DNA of 32,285 bases from an uncultured Porphyromonadaceae bacterium (GTDB lineage Bacteria > Bacteroidota > Bacteroidia > Bacteroidales > UBA11471), in NCBI GenBank assembly GCA_900542765.1, contig UQOX01000027.1:1-32285 (forward strand), read 5' to 3'. Made by a program: the position numbers and the translations under genes. Within the stretch, counting starts at the first letter, position 1; every line of letters begins with the position of its first letter. The notes below the pieces were generated by a model. That model had not been told where the DNA came from. It saw nothing but the letters and a program-made list of their open reading frames with translations, and ran no database searches. This document shows positions 8,459 through 16,937 of the stretch, piece after piece.

Positions 8459-8464
8459 TCATAG

Positions 8465-8690
8465 TCAATTACGGTTAAGACATAAGATTGCGTCGTATTG
8501 GATTGGGAAACTCTTCAAATCTTATGAAATACCGAGACAAGCTTTCTTCTCCAATGGCGGGCCACGCCTTTATGGTATGCTTAGCACGGTGGATTACAAA
8601 GGGGAAGGGGCACTCAAAACCTGTCGTTCGGAGTTTCATCGCATCATACGGCGCAATCTCTTTTTTTGCTCTCACGCGAGGGCTTTTTTT
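8465..8690 (+). ncRNA. ssrS: 6S-like RNA (Bacteroidales-1 type)
   Basis: A non-coding RNA of about 225 nt bounded by its own promoter and terminator. A 14-bp closing stem joins 8485-8498 (core GATTGCGTCGTAT) to 8646-8659 with a single G-U pair. After a bubble, GAAACTC (8507-8513) pairs perfectly with GAGTTTC (8631-8637). Further in, ACCG/CGGT (8531-8534 with 8587-8590) and AAGC/GCTT (8539-8542 with 8579-8582) frame an apical domain with a GGCG/CGCC hairpin. A long duplex broken by a central bubble is the 6S RNA plan, which mimics an open promoter and holds RNA polymerase. Location after rplT is the known setting of the Bacteroidales-1 RNA. The symbol assumes it is true 6S RNA. Exact 5' end is predicted only. 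Confidence 0.82.
8668..8690 (+). terminator. Terminator of the 6S-like RNA
   Basis: GCTCTC (8668-8673) pairs with GAGGGC (8678-8683) around an ACGC loop, with one G-U pair, followed by seven T residues. Confidence 0.85.
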
Positions 8691-8839
8691 ATGATCGGTC
8701 TTTTCGGTTTTGTTTGCCGGAAATCGTTTCTACCCCGCTGATATATACGCCTGTACAGCGGTGTGTTCCTGTTCCGGGCCAGGCCCCGGTGCCGCGAAAA
8801 ATAACCCATCGCTTGCATATCTGAAATCTTTGACCCATC
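8691..8839. other. Gap between the 6S-like RNA and the MATE gene promoter
   Basis: No gene is supported. Two hairpins are possible: CCGCTG (8735-8740) with CAGCGG (8756-8761), and CCGGG (8774-8778) with CCCGG (8785-8789). Neither is followed by a T-run. Confidence 0.4.
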
Positions 8840-8870
8840 TTTGCCTCATATTTACAGAAGCAGAGTTTTG
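8840..8870 (+). promoter_or_regulatory. Probable promoter of the MATE gene
   Basis: TTTG at 8840-8843, a 19-bp spacer and GAGTTTTG at 8863-8870 (one mismatch to TAnnTTTG). The predicted start near 8877 is only about 15 nt before a strong terminator hairpin. Confidence 0.5.
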
Positions 8871-8891
8871 TAATCCTCATCGGAGGGCGAA

Positions 8892-8938
8892 AGCCGGATA
8901 AGATGACTGGGTAAAACCATCGTCTTATCCGGCTTTTT
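8892..8938 (+). terminator. Strong terminator hairpin in the MATE leader (possible attenuator)
   Basis: AGCCGGATAAGA (8892-8903) pairs perfectly over 12 bp with TCTTATCCGGCT (8923-8934), with an inner TGG/CCA pairing, then a run of five T residues (8934-8938). It ends 38 bp before the MATE start codon. A three-codon ORF (ATG ACT GGG TAA, 8903-8914) lies in the loop. Either it backs up the terminator of the 6S-like RNA or it attenuates the pump gene. Confidence 0.7.
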
Positions 8939-8976
8939 CTGTCTGAGGCAGGAATGATGTAAGAAGAACCAAGTGT

Positions 8977-10344
8977 ATGAAAAAGACAAATCTTGATTTT
9001 GAAAATGAGAAGATTCCTACCCTGTTCAGGAAAGTGTTTTTCCCTACCCTGCTGGGAATGTTGAGTATCTCGGCCGTAACCACCATCGACGGGATATTTG
9101 TGGGACACGGGGTGGGCAGCGACGGTATTGCTGCCGTAAACATCTGTGTGCCGTTGCTCATGTTTCTCACAGGGGTGGGACTGATGGTAGGGGCCGGTTG
9201 CTCGGTCGTCGCATCGATACATCTGTCGCGGGGAAAATTTCTCCCGGCGCGGACCGGTGTAACACAGGCGCTGCTTTTTGTTACGGTTGCAGCCCTGGCG
9301 GTCGTGTCGGTGATTCTGGCTTTCCCTCATCGGGTAGCTTACGCATTGGGTGCATCGGAGCATTTGCTCCCTCTGGTGGTTGATTACCTGATATGGTTTT
9401 CGCCATCGATGCTCTTTCAGTTGTGGATAACGGTGGCCCTTTTTGCTATCCGTCTCGATGGTGCGCCGAAGCTGGCCATGTGGTGCAGTATTGTTTCGGC
9501 GGTGGTGAATGTGGTGCTCGACTGGTTGTTTATCATTGTCTTCGGTTGGGGAGTGATGGGTGCCGCACTGGCTACCTCGTTCAGTTGTCTGTGCGGAGGT
9601 GTTATGGCGGTTGTCTATCTGGCATTCTATGCCCGGGCTGTACGCTTGTGCCGGCTTCCGTTTCATGGCAGGGCAATCGTCTTTTTCTTCCGGCAGGTGG
9701 CTGTGCAGTGTAAGATAGGATCGGCGGCCTTGCTGGGCGAACTTACCATGGCGGTTCTCTTCTTTGTCGGTAACCGGGTGTTCATGCATTACCTGGGCGA
9801 CGACGGCGTTGGTGCTTTCGGCGTGAGTTGCTACTACCTGCCTTTTGTCTTCATGGTAGGCAATGCCATTGCGCAGTCGGTGCAACCTATTATCAGCTAC
9901 AATTACGGCACCGGTCGAGGAGAGAGGGTGCGTATGGCCCTGCGTGTGTCGCTGTTTACGGCGGTAATTTGCGGGGCCGTGTCGACCGGTGCATTCCTGC
10001 TTTTCCCCGAGCTGCTGGTCGGACTCTTCCTGCCGCTCGACGATGCCGCGGCCCGTATCGCGGTCGGTGGCTTTCCCTATTACGGGTGCGGCTTTATCTT
10101 CTTTGTGCTGAATCTTGCGGTTATCGGTTATTATCAGAGTATCGAAAAGGTGAAACCGTCGACTCTCTTTGCCCTTTTACGAGGTTGTCTTTTTCTGGTG
10201 CCCTGTTTCCTGCTGTTGCCCCGCTGGCTGGGAGAGCGCGGTATATGGCTGGCCCTGAGCTGTTCCGAATGGTTGACAACGCTGGTCATACTTGTCGTGT
10301 GGCTTCTCCGTCGCCGGAGTGCAGGCCTCCCGAAAAGACCGTAA
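8977..10344 (+). CDS. MATE family multidrug efflux transporter
   Basis: An inner-membrane pump of 455 residues that exports drugs or other cations in exchange for sodium or protons. About twelve hydrophobic segments run in two related halves. The N-half opens FFPTLLGMLSISAVTTIDGIFVGHGVG, and DGIFVG is typical of the family. The C-half carries FMVGNAIAQSVQPIISYNYGTG, close to the QPI..YNYG motif of the MepA-type branch. Substrate cannot be read from the sequence. It follows a promoter and a strong terminator hairpin, so expression may depend on readthrough. It converges on the pectin-enzyme gene, with a 16-bp palindromic terminator between them. Confidence 0.92.
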   Translation: MKKTNLDFENEKIPTLFRKVFFPTLLGMLSISAVTTIDGIFVGHGVGSDGIAAVNICVPLLMFLTGVGLMVGAGCSVVASIHLSRGKFLPARTGVTQALLFVTVAALAVVSVILAFPHRVAYALGASEHLLPLVVDYLIWFSPSMLFQLWITVALFAIRLDGAPKLAMWCSIVSAVVNVVLDWLFIIVFGWGVMGAALATSFSCLCGGVMAVVYLAFYARAVRLCRLPFHGRAIVFFFRQVAVQCKIGSAALLGELTMAVLFFVGNRVFMHYLGDDGVGAFGVSCYYLPFVFMVGNAIAQSVQPIISYNYGTGRGERVRMALRVSLFTAVICGAVSTGAFLLFPELLVGLFLPLDDAAARIAVGGFPYYGCGFIFFVLNLAVIGYYQSIEKVKPSTLFALLRGCLFLVPCFLLLPRWLGERGIWLALSCSEWLTTLVILVVWLLRRRSAGLPKRP

Positions 10345-10365
10345 TGTTCTGTTGCGACAGAGCCG

Positions 10366-10409
10366 AAAAAGACATCGCCTCCCGACGCATGTGGTCGGGA
10401 GGCGATGTC
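10366..10409 (-). terminator. Terminator between the convergent MATE and pectin-enzyme genes
   Basis: GACATCGCCTCCCGAC (10371-10386) and its perfect complement at 10394-10409 form a 16-bp stem with a 7-nt loop. On the minus strand it is followed by TTTTT (10366-10370), so it ends the pectin-enzyme transcript. It may also stop the MATE transcript, though no T-run follows on the plus strand. Confidence 0.85.
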
Positions 10410-10443
10410 CGGTTATATAAGAGTGCCGTTGGTATGGCCTTTT

Positions 10444-13400
10444 TTAGCGAATGATTTTCAGGGTTTCGCGTTTCCCGGTAGGTTGTGTGAGGCTGACGAT
10501 GTAGAACCCTCTTGGCAGGTGTTCGAGGCTGAGGCTTTCGGTGTTGGCCCGGGTGAGCAGCACTGTCTGTCCGGCACTGTTGGAAACAACGACCGGTTGT
10601 CCGGCGGCAGAGCCGATGTGCAGCATACCGTCGGCATACCACACGCCGCATTCATCGGTCTCGGGCGCAACGATGCCGCTGGTGAAGTGGGTATCCATCT
10701 CTTCGCCCATGAGGCTGTTGAGATAGACTTCGAGAGCGGTGTATCCGTCGCTGTTTACCATGTTGTTGTCGGCCACTTGCGGGTTGAGCCCGTGTGCCGT
10801 TTCCCAAGCGTCGGGCATGCCGTCGCCGTCGCTGTCGGCGGGTACGGTGTAGTCGGTCGAGTAAGCGATGAATCCCTCGGCGTCGTTTTCGGTGTCGATG
10901 ATGCCGTTGCCTTTGCTGCCGCCATTGTTGGTGGTGACTCCGTTGCGCACGTCACTGACGATGCGTTGCTCTATGGCGTCGCGGTTGATGGTGCCGGCTT
11001 TGTCGAGAACGGTCTCGTAAGCCTCTTGTGCGGTTTCGTATTCTCCGGCAGCGTAGGCGTAGGTCTCAAAGTCGTATTCGCCATACTTGACAGGCAGCGT
11101 CCAGCGGTAGTAGTTGAGCTGCGGCACGATGAGGGTGTCGACACGCAGTTGGGCGAGTGAGTAGCCGTCATCGGGAGCTACGCCGTTCCAGTTGTTGTTG
11201 GTTACCGACGTGTTCCCGTGCATGACATTCCCGTTGATGTACCATTGGGAGGGGCCCCATGACGTGGCACCGTCGCGGGCGTAGGAGGGCGCCACGAAGG
11301 TCTGGCTCGTCGTGTTCTTGCCGGGACGGTAGTAGTTGTTGATGAAGTTGCACTCGTGCGCCGAGTTCAATCCGTTAAATTCGGTAATGTCGGCCGTGTT
11401 TTCACCGCCGTAGCACCCCAGTCGGCTGCCCCAGTTGTAGTTGACGTTGTTGATGTATTCGAGATACACGACATAGTCTTCTCCGCGCGCACCGTTGAAG
11501 CGGCAGCTGCGGCTGTTGTTGTGGGCCAACAGGTTGTGGTGGTAGGTGGCCGGCGAGCCGCCCCATTGGCAGCCATATCCGCGGGCACCCTTGGAGTGGC
11601 CGGCGTCGTAGAGCCCTTCATGTATGATGCAGTATTGCACGGTGTGGAAGTGTGAGTCGAAGACGTTCATGTTCTCTTCGACCGACCAGCCGAAGGTGCA
11701 GTGGTCGAAGATGAAGTTGGTGCAGTTCTCGGCGCCGCAGGCGTTCTCGGCGAGAATGTTCCCTTGTGCGTCTTTCTGTCCGATGCGGAAACGCATGTTG
11801 CGCACGATGAAGTTTTCGGAGCTGCCGAAGTTCATCTTGTGGTGGGTGATGACAATGCCGTCGCCGGGAGCGCTCTGTCCCGCCAGCGTCCAGTTCTTGC
11901 GGTTGATCTTCATTTCCGATTGCAGGACGATTTCGCCCGACACGGCAAATACGATGGTCAGCGGCTGGTCCTTGTATTGTTCGAAAGCCCAGCGCAGTGA
12001 CCCTTCGCCGCTGTCGTTGAGGTTGGTCACGGTTACCACTTTGCCGCCGCGGCCTCCTGTGGCGAACTTGCCGAATCCTTCGGCGGTGGGGAAGGCCAGC
12101 AAGGGCGATTTGCACGAGGTCGCCTCACTGGTGATGCCGCGTTGCGAAATGGCTTTTACGCTCCATGCGGCCGTGTTGTCGTCGGCTTCGTAAACGGTTT
12201 CGGGGGTAAAGGCTACCACCTTGTCGTTTCGCATAACCATGTATCCGGCAGCATTGTCCACCGCTTCCCAGGAGAGTTCTTTCCCGCTAATGGTTGCACG
12301 GCCGGGGGCTTTGATGCCGGCCAGCAGACTCGCGGGGTCGAACAGCTCATTGGGGTTTTGCGCATCATACAGGAACGTGGTGTTGAAGTAGGCTTCATAT
12401 TCGGCTTGGGAGGCTTGGTGGCTCCATGCGACGCGTTGCGACACGTCGACGGGGTTCCCTTCGGTGTCGGTGTTGTTGTACTCATAGTACGAGGCCGAGT
12501 TTTCGGCACCGTTCCAGGTGGACCAGCCTGCCCCTTTGATGTGGTTGCCCAGTGTGCAGTTGAGGAAGGCGGTTCCGCACATTTCTTTCCACGGACGTCC
12601 CAGGTAGTAGCTGCCATTGGCCACCCCGTCGGCGGAGGTGATGTGGCAGCGGTTGAAGAAGAGTCCGGCATAGAAGGTGGCGTTGGAGAGTTGCGGGTAA
12701 AGCACTTGTGTCATTTTCAGCGAGGCGTCGGCTGCCGCGGTGATGTAGCTGCCGCCGGGCAGGCAGTTGATGGTGCAGTTCTCGAACCATTCGAGCCCGC
12801 TGTCGTAGATGAAGTCGGTGGCGCCTTCGATGAGGCAGTTGTAGAAATAGCCGCGGCTGCCCGAGTTCGATTTGTAGGTATCCTGGAATCCGCTGATTTT
12901 GCAGTTGTTGAAGATATGGGCGTCACCGGCCGTGTAGAGGGCCTCGGCCTGCCCCACGTTGCCCGCCGTGTTGCGTATGGTGAGATTCTCGGCGTAGAAT
13001 TTCTTGACGTAGACGTTCAGCGCGGCGCAATCGGTGTAGTTGTTTTGGGGGTTGCCGCTGCCGCGGTCGGTCGACGAGGTGAGTATCGTGCCGTCGCGGC
13101 TTTCGCCGATGAGGCTGATGTATTTGTCCTTGTCGTCCGATGTGCCGGCATAGATGTTTTCGTCATAGATGCCGTCGCGTATGAAGATGATGCCGCGTGT
13201 GCCATCGGCTACGGCGTCGATGGCGGCCTGTATGGTGGTGTAGTCGCCGCTGCCGTCCTGGGCCACGGTGCTGAATGTGCAGGGCACATCTTCATCTTGC
13301 GAGCCCTCGGGATCGTCGGGGTCGGTCTCGTCACCGCCGAAGGTGATTTCGCCCACGTCCGAAACCGGGTTTTCGCGGGCATACGAGGCTTGCTCGGCCG

Positions 13401-14316
13401 AGATGGGACTGCCGAAGATTTGTATCTTGTGTATCTTCACGGGCTGTTGCTGTCCGTAGGGGTCGATGGCGACGTTGAAGAGGGGATTGCCCGAGGCGTC
13501 GGTCTGGAACGTGGTGGTTCCCGGGTCGCCGTCCCAGATGCGCCAGCGCAGTGAGACGTCCGAGGCGTCGATGATGTTCTCCATGAAATAGCCTTGGTCG
13601 CTATACACGGTGTAGCCGTTTTTCTGCCGGTTGCTGCCCATCCACACGAGGGGTTGCCACTCGCCGTCGCCTATCTTGTAGTCGCACTTCATGCCACGCC
13701 CCCACGACGATGACGACCACGACCATTGCACGCGTTCGACGTAGGGTATGTGGTCGATTTCAATCCACCCGTGCATGCTCACCTTGTTGCCGTTGCCATC
13801 GGTCGTCGCGCCGTCGCGGCACAGGTGGGCGTAGCCGGCGATGCCGTGATTGGGTTTCCCGTTGGCATAGGTGATTTCGTCTTCGAGGTAGACGGTGTGA
13901 CCCGGTTGTGTCCAGTCGTTTTTCTGCGTGGCGTTCTGTCCCTCGTAGTACTGCCGGGCAAAGGCGGCCGTGGCGGCCGCGTAGCCGTTGTTGGAATTCC
14001 GGTTGGCGAAGGTGCAGTTGTGGAAAAGCAGCGGATAGGTGTGCGCGCTTTTCTCACCACCCTCGTAGAGGGGCACTTCGAGAATACCGTTGTAGTAGCC
14101 TCCTTCGCTGTATGAGGGGCAGGCCATACCGGTGCCGCCCGGCCAGGTGTCGGGCATGTCGGCGTCGGAGAAGTTGATGTCGATGACTTTGTCGTAGGTC
14201 GATGCGTTGCTCCACTGCTCGACGACGCAAGGCGGGTCGTATTGCTGGGCCTGTATCGGGGCAAGGCCGAGAGACAGGAGCGCTGTCATGCCACAGATGA
14301 GTGACTTTGTTTTCAT
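10444..14316 (-). CDS. Secreted pectin methylesterase (CE8) / pectate lyase (PL1) fusion with C-terminal sorting tail
   Basis: A 1290-residue exported enzyme. The signal peptide is MKTKSLICGMTALLSLG to about residue 23. Residues 24-340 are an unrecognised, aromatic-rich, probably beta-sandwich region. Residues about 348-640 are a pectin methylesterase: QAEALYT near 457, GFQDTYK near 477 (catalytic Asp), GATDFIYD near 501 (second Asp) and LGRPW near 570 (catalytic Arg). A fibronectin-like linker follows at 660-735. Residues about 740-1110 are a PL1-type pectate lyase (FGKFATGGRGGKVVTVTNL, then FDHCTFGWSVEEN). A calcium-loop-like DSDGDGMPDAWE is near 1160. The end, LPRGFYIVSLTQPTGKRETL, resembles a type IX sorting tail. 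One protein could thus demethylate homogalacturonan and then cleave it. No SusC/SusD pair is adjacent. Confidence 0.93.
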   Translation of the reverse strand: MKTKSLICGMTALLSLGLAPIQAQQYDPPCVVEQWSNASTYDKVIDINFSDADMPDTWPGGTGMACPSYSEGGYYNGILEVPLYEGGEKSAHTYPLLFHNCTFANRNSNNGYAAATAAFARQYYEGQNATQKNDWTQPGHTVYLEDEITYANGKPNHGIAGYAHLCRDGATTDGNGNKVSMHGWIEIDHIPYVERVQWSWSSSSWGRGMKCDYKIGDGEWQPLVWMGSNRQKNGYTVYSDQGYFMENIIDASDVSLRWRIWDGDPGTTTFQTDASGNPLFNVAIDPYGQQQPVKIHKIQIFGSPISAEQASYARENPVSDVGEITFGGDETDPDDPEGSQDEDVPCTFSTVAQDGSGDYTTIQAAIDAVADGTRGIIFIRDGIYDENIYAGTSDDKDKYISLIGESRDGTILTSSTDRGSGNPQNNYTDCAALNVYVKKFYAENLTIRNTAGNVGQAEALYTAGDAHIFNNCKISGFQDTYKSNSGSRGYFYNCLIEGATDFIYDSGLEWFENCTINCLPGGSYITAAADASLKMTQVLYPQLSNATFYAGLFFNRCHITSADGVANGSYYLGRPWKEMCGTAFLNCTLGNHIKGAGWSTWNGAENSASYYEYNNTDTEGNPVDVSQRVAWSHQASQAEYEAYFNTTFLYDAQNPNELFDPASLLAGIKAPGRATISGKELSWEAVDNAAGYMVMRNDKVVAFTPETVYEADDNTAAWSVKAISQRGITSEATSCKSPLLAFPTAEGFGKFATGGRGGKVVTVTNLNDSGEGSLRWAFEQYKDQPLTIVFAVSGEIVLQSEMKINRKNWTLAGQSAPGDGIVITHHKMNFGSSENFIVRNMRFRIGQKDAQGNILAENACGAENCTNFIFDHCTFGWSVEENMNVFDSHFHTVQYCIIHEGLYDAGHSKGARGYGCQWGGSPATYHHNLLAHNNSRSCRFNGARGEDYVVYLEYINNVNYNWGSRLGCYGGENTADITEFNGLNSAHECNFINNYYRPGKNTTSQTFVAPSYARDGATSWGPSQWYINGNVMHGNTSVTNNNWNGVAPDDGYSLAQLRVDTLIVPQLNYYRWTLPVKYGEYDFETYAYAAGEYETAQEAYETVLDKAGTINRDAIEQRIVSDVRNGVTTNNGGSKGNGIIDTENDAEGFIAYSTDYTVPADSDGDGMPDAWETAHGLNPQVADNNMVNSDGYTALEVYLNSLMGEEMDTHFTSGIVAPETDECGVWYADGMLHIGSAAGQPVVVSNSAGQTVLLTRANTESLSLEHLPRGFYIVSLTQPTGKRETLKIIR

Positions 14317-14360
14317 GGTCGAAAGGTGTATTTGTATGAAGTTCGGTTTTTAAATTTCTT

Positions 14361-14368
14361 CAAATATA
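14361..14368 (-). promoter_or_regulatory. -7 promoter box of the pectin-enzyme gene
   Basis: The minus strand reads TATATTTG, a full TAnnTTTG match, about 45 bp before the start codon. No TTTG stands at the -33 distance, so an activator may be needed. Confidence 0.5.
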
Positions 14369-14412
14369 CGATATCTCCCCCTATCTTGGGTGGACTTTTG
14401 GGGCAAATGGGT

Positions 14413-14445
14413 AAAAAAATAGGGCAGGTTCGGTACCTGCCCTAT
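14413..14445 (-). terminator. Terminator of glyA
   Basis: ATAGGGCAGGT (14419-14429) and ACCTGCCCTAT (14435-14445) form a perfect 11-bp stem with a 5-nt loop. On the minus strand it is followed by seven T residues (14413-14419), just after the glyA stop. Confidence 0.88.
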
Positions 14446-14465
14446 CTGATAGAGGTGATTTTCGT

Positions 14466-15746
14466 TTAGTAAGCGAAGATGGGATAATTTTTCATCGTGG
14501 CGTTTACTTTCTCACGGACGCTCGTGATGACGGCCTCGTTTTCGGGTGCTTTGAGCACGGTGTCGATCATTTCGACGATTTCGAGCATGAGGTCTTCCTT
14601 GGCGCCGCGGGTGGTGATGGCCGGCGTTCCCAAGCGGATACCCGATGTCTGGAACGGCGAACGGCTGTCGAAGGGTACCATGTTCTTGTTGGCCGTGATG
14701 TCGGCGGCAACAAGGGCTTTCTCGGCCACTTTACCGGTGAGGTCGGGGAATTTGGTGCGCAGGTCGATGAGCATGCAGTGGTTGTCGGTACCGTTGGAGA
14801 TGATTTTGTAGCCTTTGTCGATGAAGGCCTGAGCCATGGTGGCTGCATTTTTCTTCACCTGTTTTTGGTATTCCTTGTATTCGGGTTGCAGGGCTTCGCC
14901 GAAGGCTACGGCTTTGGCTGCGATGACATGTTCGAGCGGGCCGCCTTGTACGCCGGGGAAAACGGCCGAGTCGAGCAGGGCCGACATTTTCTTGATTTCT
15001 CCTTTGGGCGTGGTTTTGCCCCAAGGGTTGTCAAAGTCTTTGCCCATCAAGATGATACCGCCGCGCGGGCCGCGGAGTGTCTTGTGGGTGGTCGAGGTGA
15101 CGATGTGGGCATATTTCAACGGGTTGTCGAGCAATCCGGCGGCAATGAGACCGGCCGGGTGAGCCATGTCTATCATGAGAAGTGCGCCAATCTCGTCGGC
15201 GATGCGACGCATGCGGGCATAGTCCCATTCGCGGGAGTAGGCCGATGCACCGCCGACAATCAGTTTCGGGCGTTCGCGCAGGGCGACCTCTTCCATCATG
15301 TCATAGTCGACATAGCCGGTATCTTCTTTTACGCCATATTCCAAGGGCTGGAACATCAATCCCGAGAAGTTCACGGGAGAACCGTGCGAGAGGTGACCGC
15401 CGTGTGAGAGGTTGAGACCGAGGAATTTGTCTCCGGGATTCAGTACGGCCATGAATACGGCCATGTTGGCTTGTGCACCCGAGTGGGGTTGTACGTTGGC
15501 CCATTCGGCGCCGAAAATCTCTTTCAACCGGTCGATGGCCAGTTGCTCGGCTTGGTCCACCACTTCACAACCTCCGTAGTAGCGTTTGCCGGGATAGCCT
15601 TCGGCATATTTGTTGGTGAGGCACGAGCCCATGGCTTGCATCACTTGGTCGCTAACGAAATTTTCAGAGGCGATAAGTTCGATTCCTTTCATCTGGCGTT
15701 GGTGTTCGCTCTCGATGATGTCGAAGATGGCGTTGTCTCTCTTCAT
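14466..15746 (-). CDS. glyA: Serine hydroxymethyltransferase
   Basis: A PLP enzyme that converts serine and tetrahydrofolate to glycine and 5,10-methylene-tetrahydrofolate, the main source of one-carbon units for purines, thymidylate and methionine. The product has 426 residues, standard length. The start [18 protein letters not shown] is followed by [31 protein letters not shown] and [14 protein letters not shown] are family segments. The PLP lysine is in [14 protein letters not shown] near residue 230. It has its own -7 box and terminator, but lies downstream of the pyrB operon on the same strand with a 96-bp gap, so some readthrough transcription is possible. Confidence 0.97.
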   Translation of the reverse strand: MKRDNAIFDIIESEHQRQMKGIELIASENFVSDQVMQAMGSCLTNKYAEGYPGKRYYGGCEVVDQAEQLAIDRLKEIFGAEWANVQPHSGAQANMAVFMAVLNPGDKFLGLNLSHGGHLSHGSPVNFSGLMFQPLEYGVKEDTGYVDYDMMEEVALRERPKLIVGGASAYSREWDYARMRRIADEIGALLMIDMAHPAGLIAAGLLDNPLKYAHIVTSTTHKTLRGPRGGIILMGKDFDNPWGKTTPKGEIKKMSALLDSAVFPGVQGGPLEHVIAAKAVAFGEALQPEYKEYQKQVKKNAATMAQAFIDKGYKIISNGTDNHCMLIDLRTKFPDLTGKVAEKALVAADITANKNMVPFDSRSPFQTSGIRLGTPAITTRGAKEDLMLEIVEMIDTVLKAPENEAVITSVREKVNATMKNYPIFAY

Positions 15747-15795
15747 TGTTTTTGGATTAAAGTTTATACGTTGCGGTGTTTATTGTAAGAAGCGG

Positions 15796-15803
15796 CAAAG
15801 ATA
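15796..15803 (-). promoter_or_regulatory. -7 promoter box of glyA
   Basis: The minus strand reads TATCTTTG, a full TAnnTTTG match, about 50 bp before the glyA start. No good -33 element is seen. Confidence 0.5.
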
Positions 15804-15842
15804 ATCTTTTTTTGTGGGTTATGGTGCAGGTGGGGTCGAAAA

Positions 15843-16442
15843 TCATTTTCTTTTTTTCTCGACCGACCACCCGAATTTCCCGATAGGGTCGCCCGTCTTG
15901 TAGTAGTGGCCGTGGGAATAGACCAGCAGGCCGGCTTTTTCCATGTCGAAGGCTCCGGTCTCGGTGTCGATGAAAGCGGCGTCGGCGAGTATTCCCTCTA
16001 CGTCGGCGATGAACATGTCGTGGCTGCCGAGGTGCAGGACCTCCCGCACGTTGCATTCGATGCTCAGCGGCGACTCTTTCAGGTAGGGCGCGGCGACTTT
16101 TTTCGAGGCGACGGGGGTGAGGCCGCATTCGGCAAATTTGTCGAACTCTTTGCCCGAGCGCACGCCGCACCAGTCGGTGGCGCGGGCCAGCTCTTCGGTG
16201 GTGAGATTGATGACAAAGGCCATGTTGCGCTCGATGATGGGGTGGGAGTGGCGTTCGGGGCGCACCGACACATAACACATGGGCGGATTGCTGCATATCG
16301 TTCCCACCCAACTGGCGGTGAGCACATTGTATTCGTCGGGCGTTGCCCCGCAACTGATGAGGGCGGCCGGCAGCGGGTATATCATCGTGCCGGGTTTCCA
16401 TTCCACTTTTTCACCCGATGGGGTGATTCTCTCTTTGGTCAT
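15843..16442 (-). CDS. Flavin reductase family protein (flavoredoxin-like)
   Basis: A 199-residue protein with the FMN-binding split-barrel fold of flavin reductases. The typical start of the domain, GTMIYPLPAALISCGA then NVLTASWVGTICSNPPM, spans residues 17-55. SVRPERHSHPIIERNMAFVINL follows, and HLGSHDMFIADVEGI near residues 139-153 is the usual second half. Such proteins pass electrons between NAD(P)H or iron-sulfur proteins and flavin, but the partner cannot be read from the sequence. It lies 9 bp after pyrI in the same operon. No link to pyrimidine synthesis is established; dihydroorotate dehydrogenase also uses flavin, but that connection is speculation. Confidence 0.87.
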   Translation of the reverse strand: MTKERITPSGEKVEWKPGTMIYPLPAALISCGATPDEYNVLTASWVGTICSNPPMCYVSVRPERHSHPIIERNMAFVINLTTEELARATDWCGVRSGKEFDKFAECGLTPVASKKVAAPYLKESPLSIECNVREVLHLGSHDMFIADVEGILADAAFIDTETGAFDMEKAGLLVYSHGHYYKTGDPIGKFGWSVEKKRK

Positions 16443-16451
16443 TCCGCGTGC

Positions 16452-16913
16452 TTATTTGAGCTTGATTTCGTTTTTCGCAATCGCTTGTTCGCAATAGCGG
16501 CACTTCACGACGATGTGTTCTTTGTCGATGACGTCGAAGACCGTGGGCATCGGTTCGTTGTTGGTGATGCACTTGGGGTTGGCGCAGCGTATGGTGTCGA
16601 TGAGGGTGTCGGGCAGTGACACGGTTTGCTTGTCGATGACGGTATAATTTTTTATGATGTTGATTTTGGCGTTGGGGGCCAAAATGGCGATTTTGTTTAT
16701 CTCGTCTTGCTTGAAGTAGGTATCGGCGATTTTTATGATGCCTTTTTTCCCTATTTTATGGCTGCAAAGGTTGTTGCCGATGGTGATGCTCTTGTCGAGC
16801 TTGTCGAGGCCGAGGAGGGTCACGACGTTGAAAAGTTGGTCCGAGGGTATATGGTCTATGACGGTGCCGTTTTCGAGGGCGGCCACTTTCAGTTCTTTAT
16901 CAGAGAGTTCCAT
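16452..16913 (-). CDS. pyrI: Aspartate carbamoyltransferase regulatory subunit
   Basis: The zinc-containing regulatory chain that assembles with PyrB and sets its response to CTP and ATP. The product has 153 residues, the usual length. The N-terminal allosteric domain includes LKVAALENGTVIDHIPSDQ and the segment KLDKSITIGNNLCSHKIGKKG. The zinc site is complete: CANPKC (Cys-X4-Cys) near residue 109 and CRYC (Cys-X2-Cys) near residue 140. It starts 24 bp after the pyrB stop, in the standard pyrB-pyrI order, so the enzyme is predicted to be the allosteric dodecamer. Confidence 0.96.
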   Translation of the reverse strand: MELSDKELKVAALENGTVIDHIPSDQLFNVVTLLGLDKLDKSITIGNNLCSHKIGKKGIIKIADTYFKQDEINKIAILAPNAKINIIKNYTVIDKQTVSLPDTLIDTIRCANPKCITNNEPMPTVFDVIDKEHIVVKCRYCEQAIAKNEIKLK

Positions 16914-16937
16914 AGTGAATGTTTTTGAGGGGTGGAG

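Noticed and set aside
8689..9885. 398-codon minus-strand frame across the MATE gene and its leader
   Set aside because: The translation is His/Arg/Gln-rich and low in hydrophobic residues. The plus strand gives a typical membrane transporter.
12142..13554. 470-codon open frame antisense to the pectin enzyme gene
   Set aside because: The minus strand is supported by CE8 motifs, signal peptide, promoter box and terminator. This frame is a shadow.
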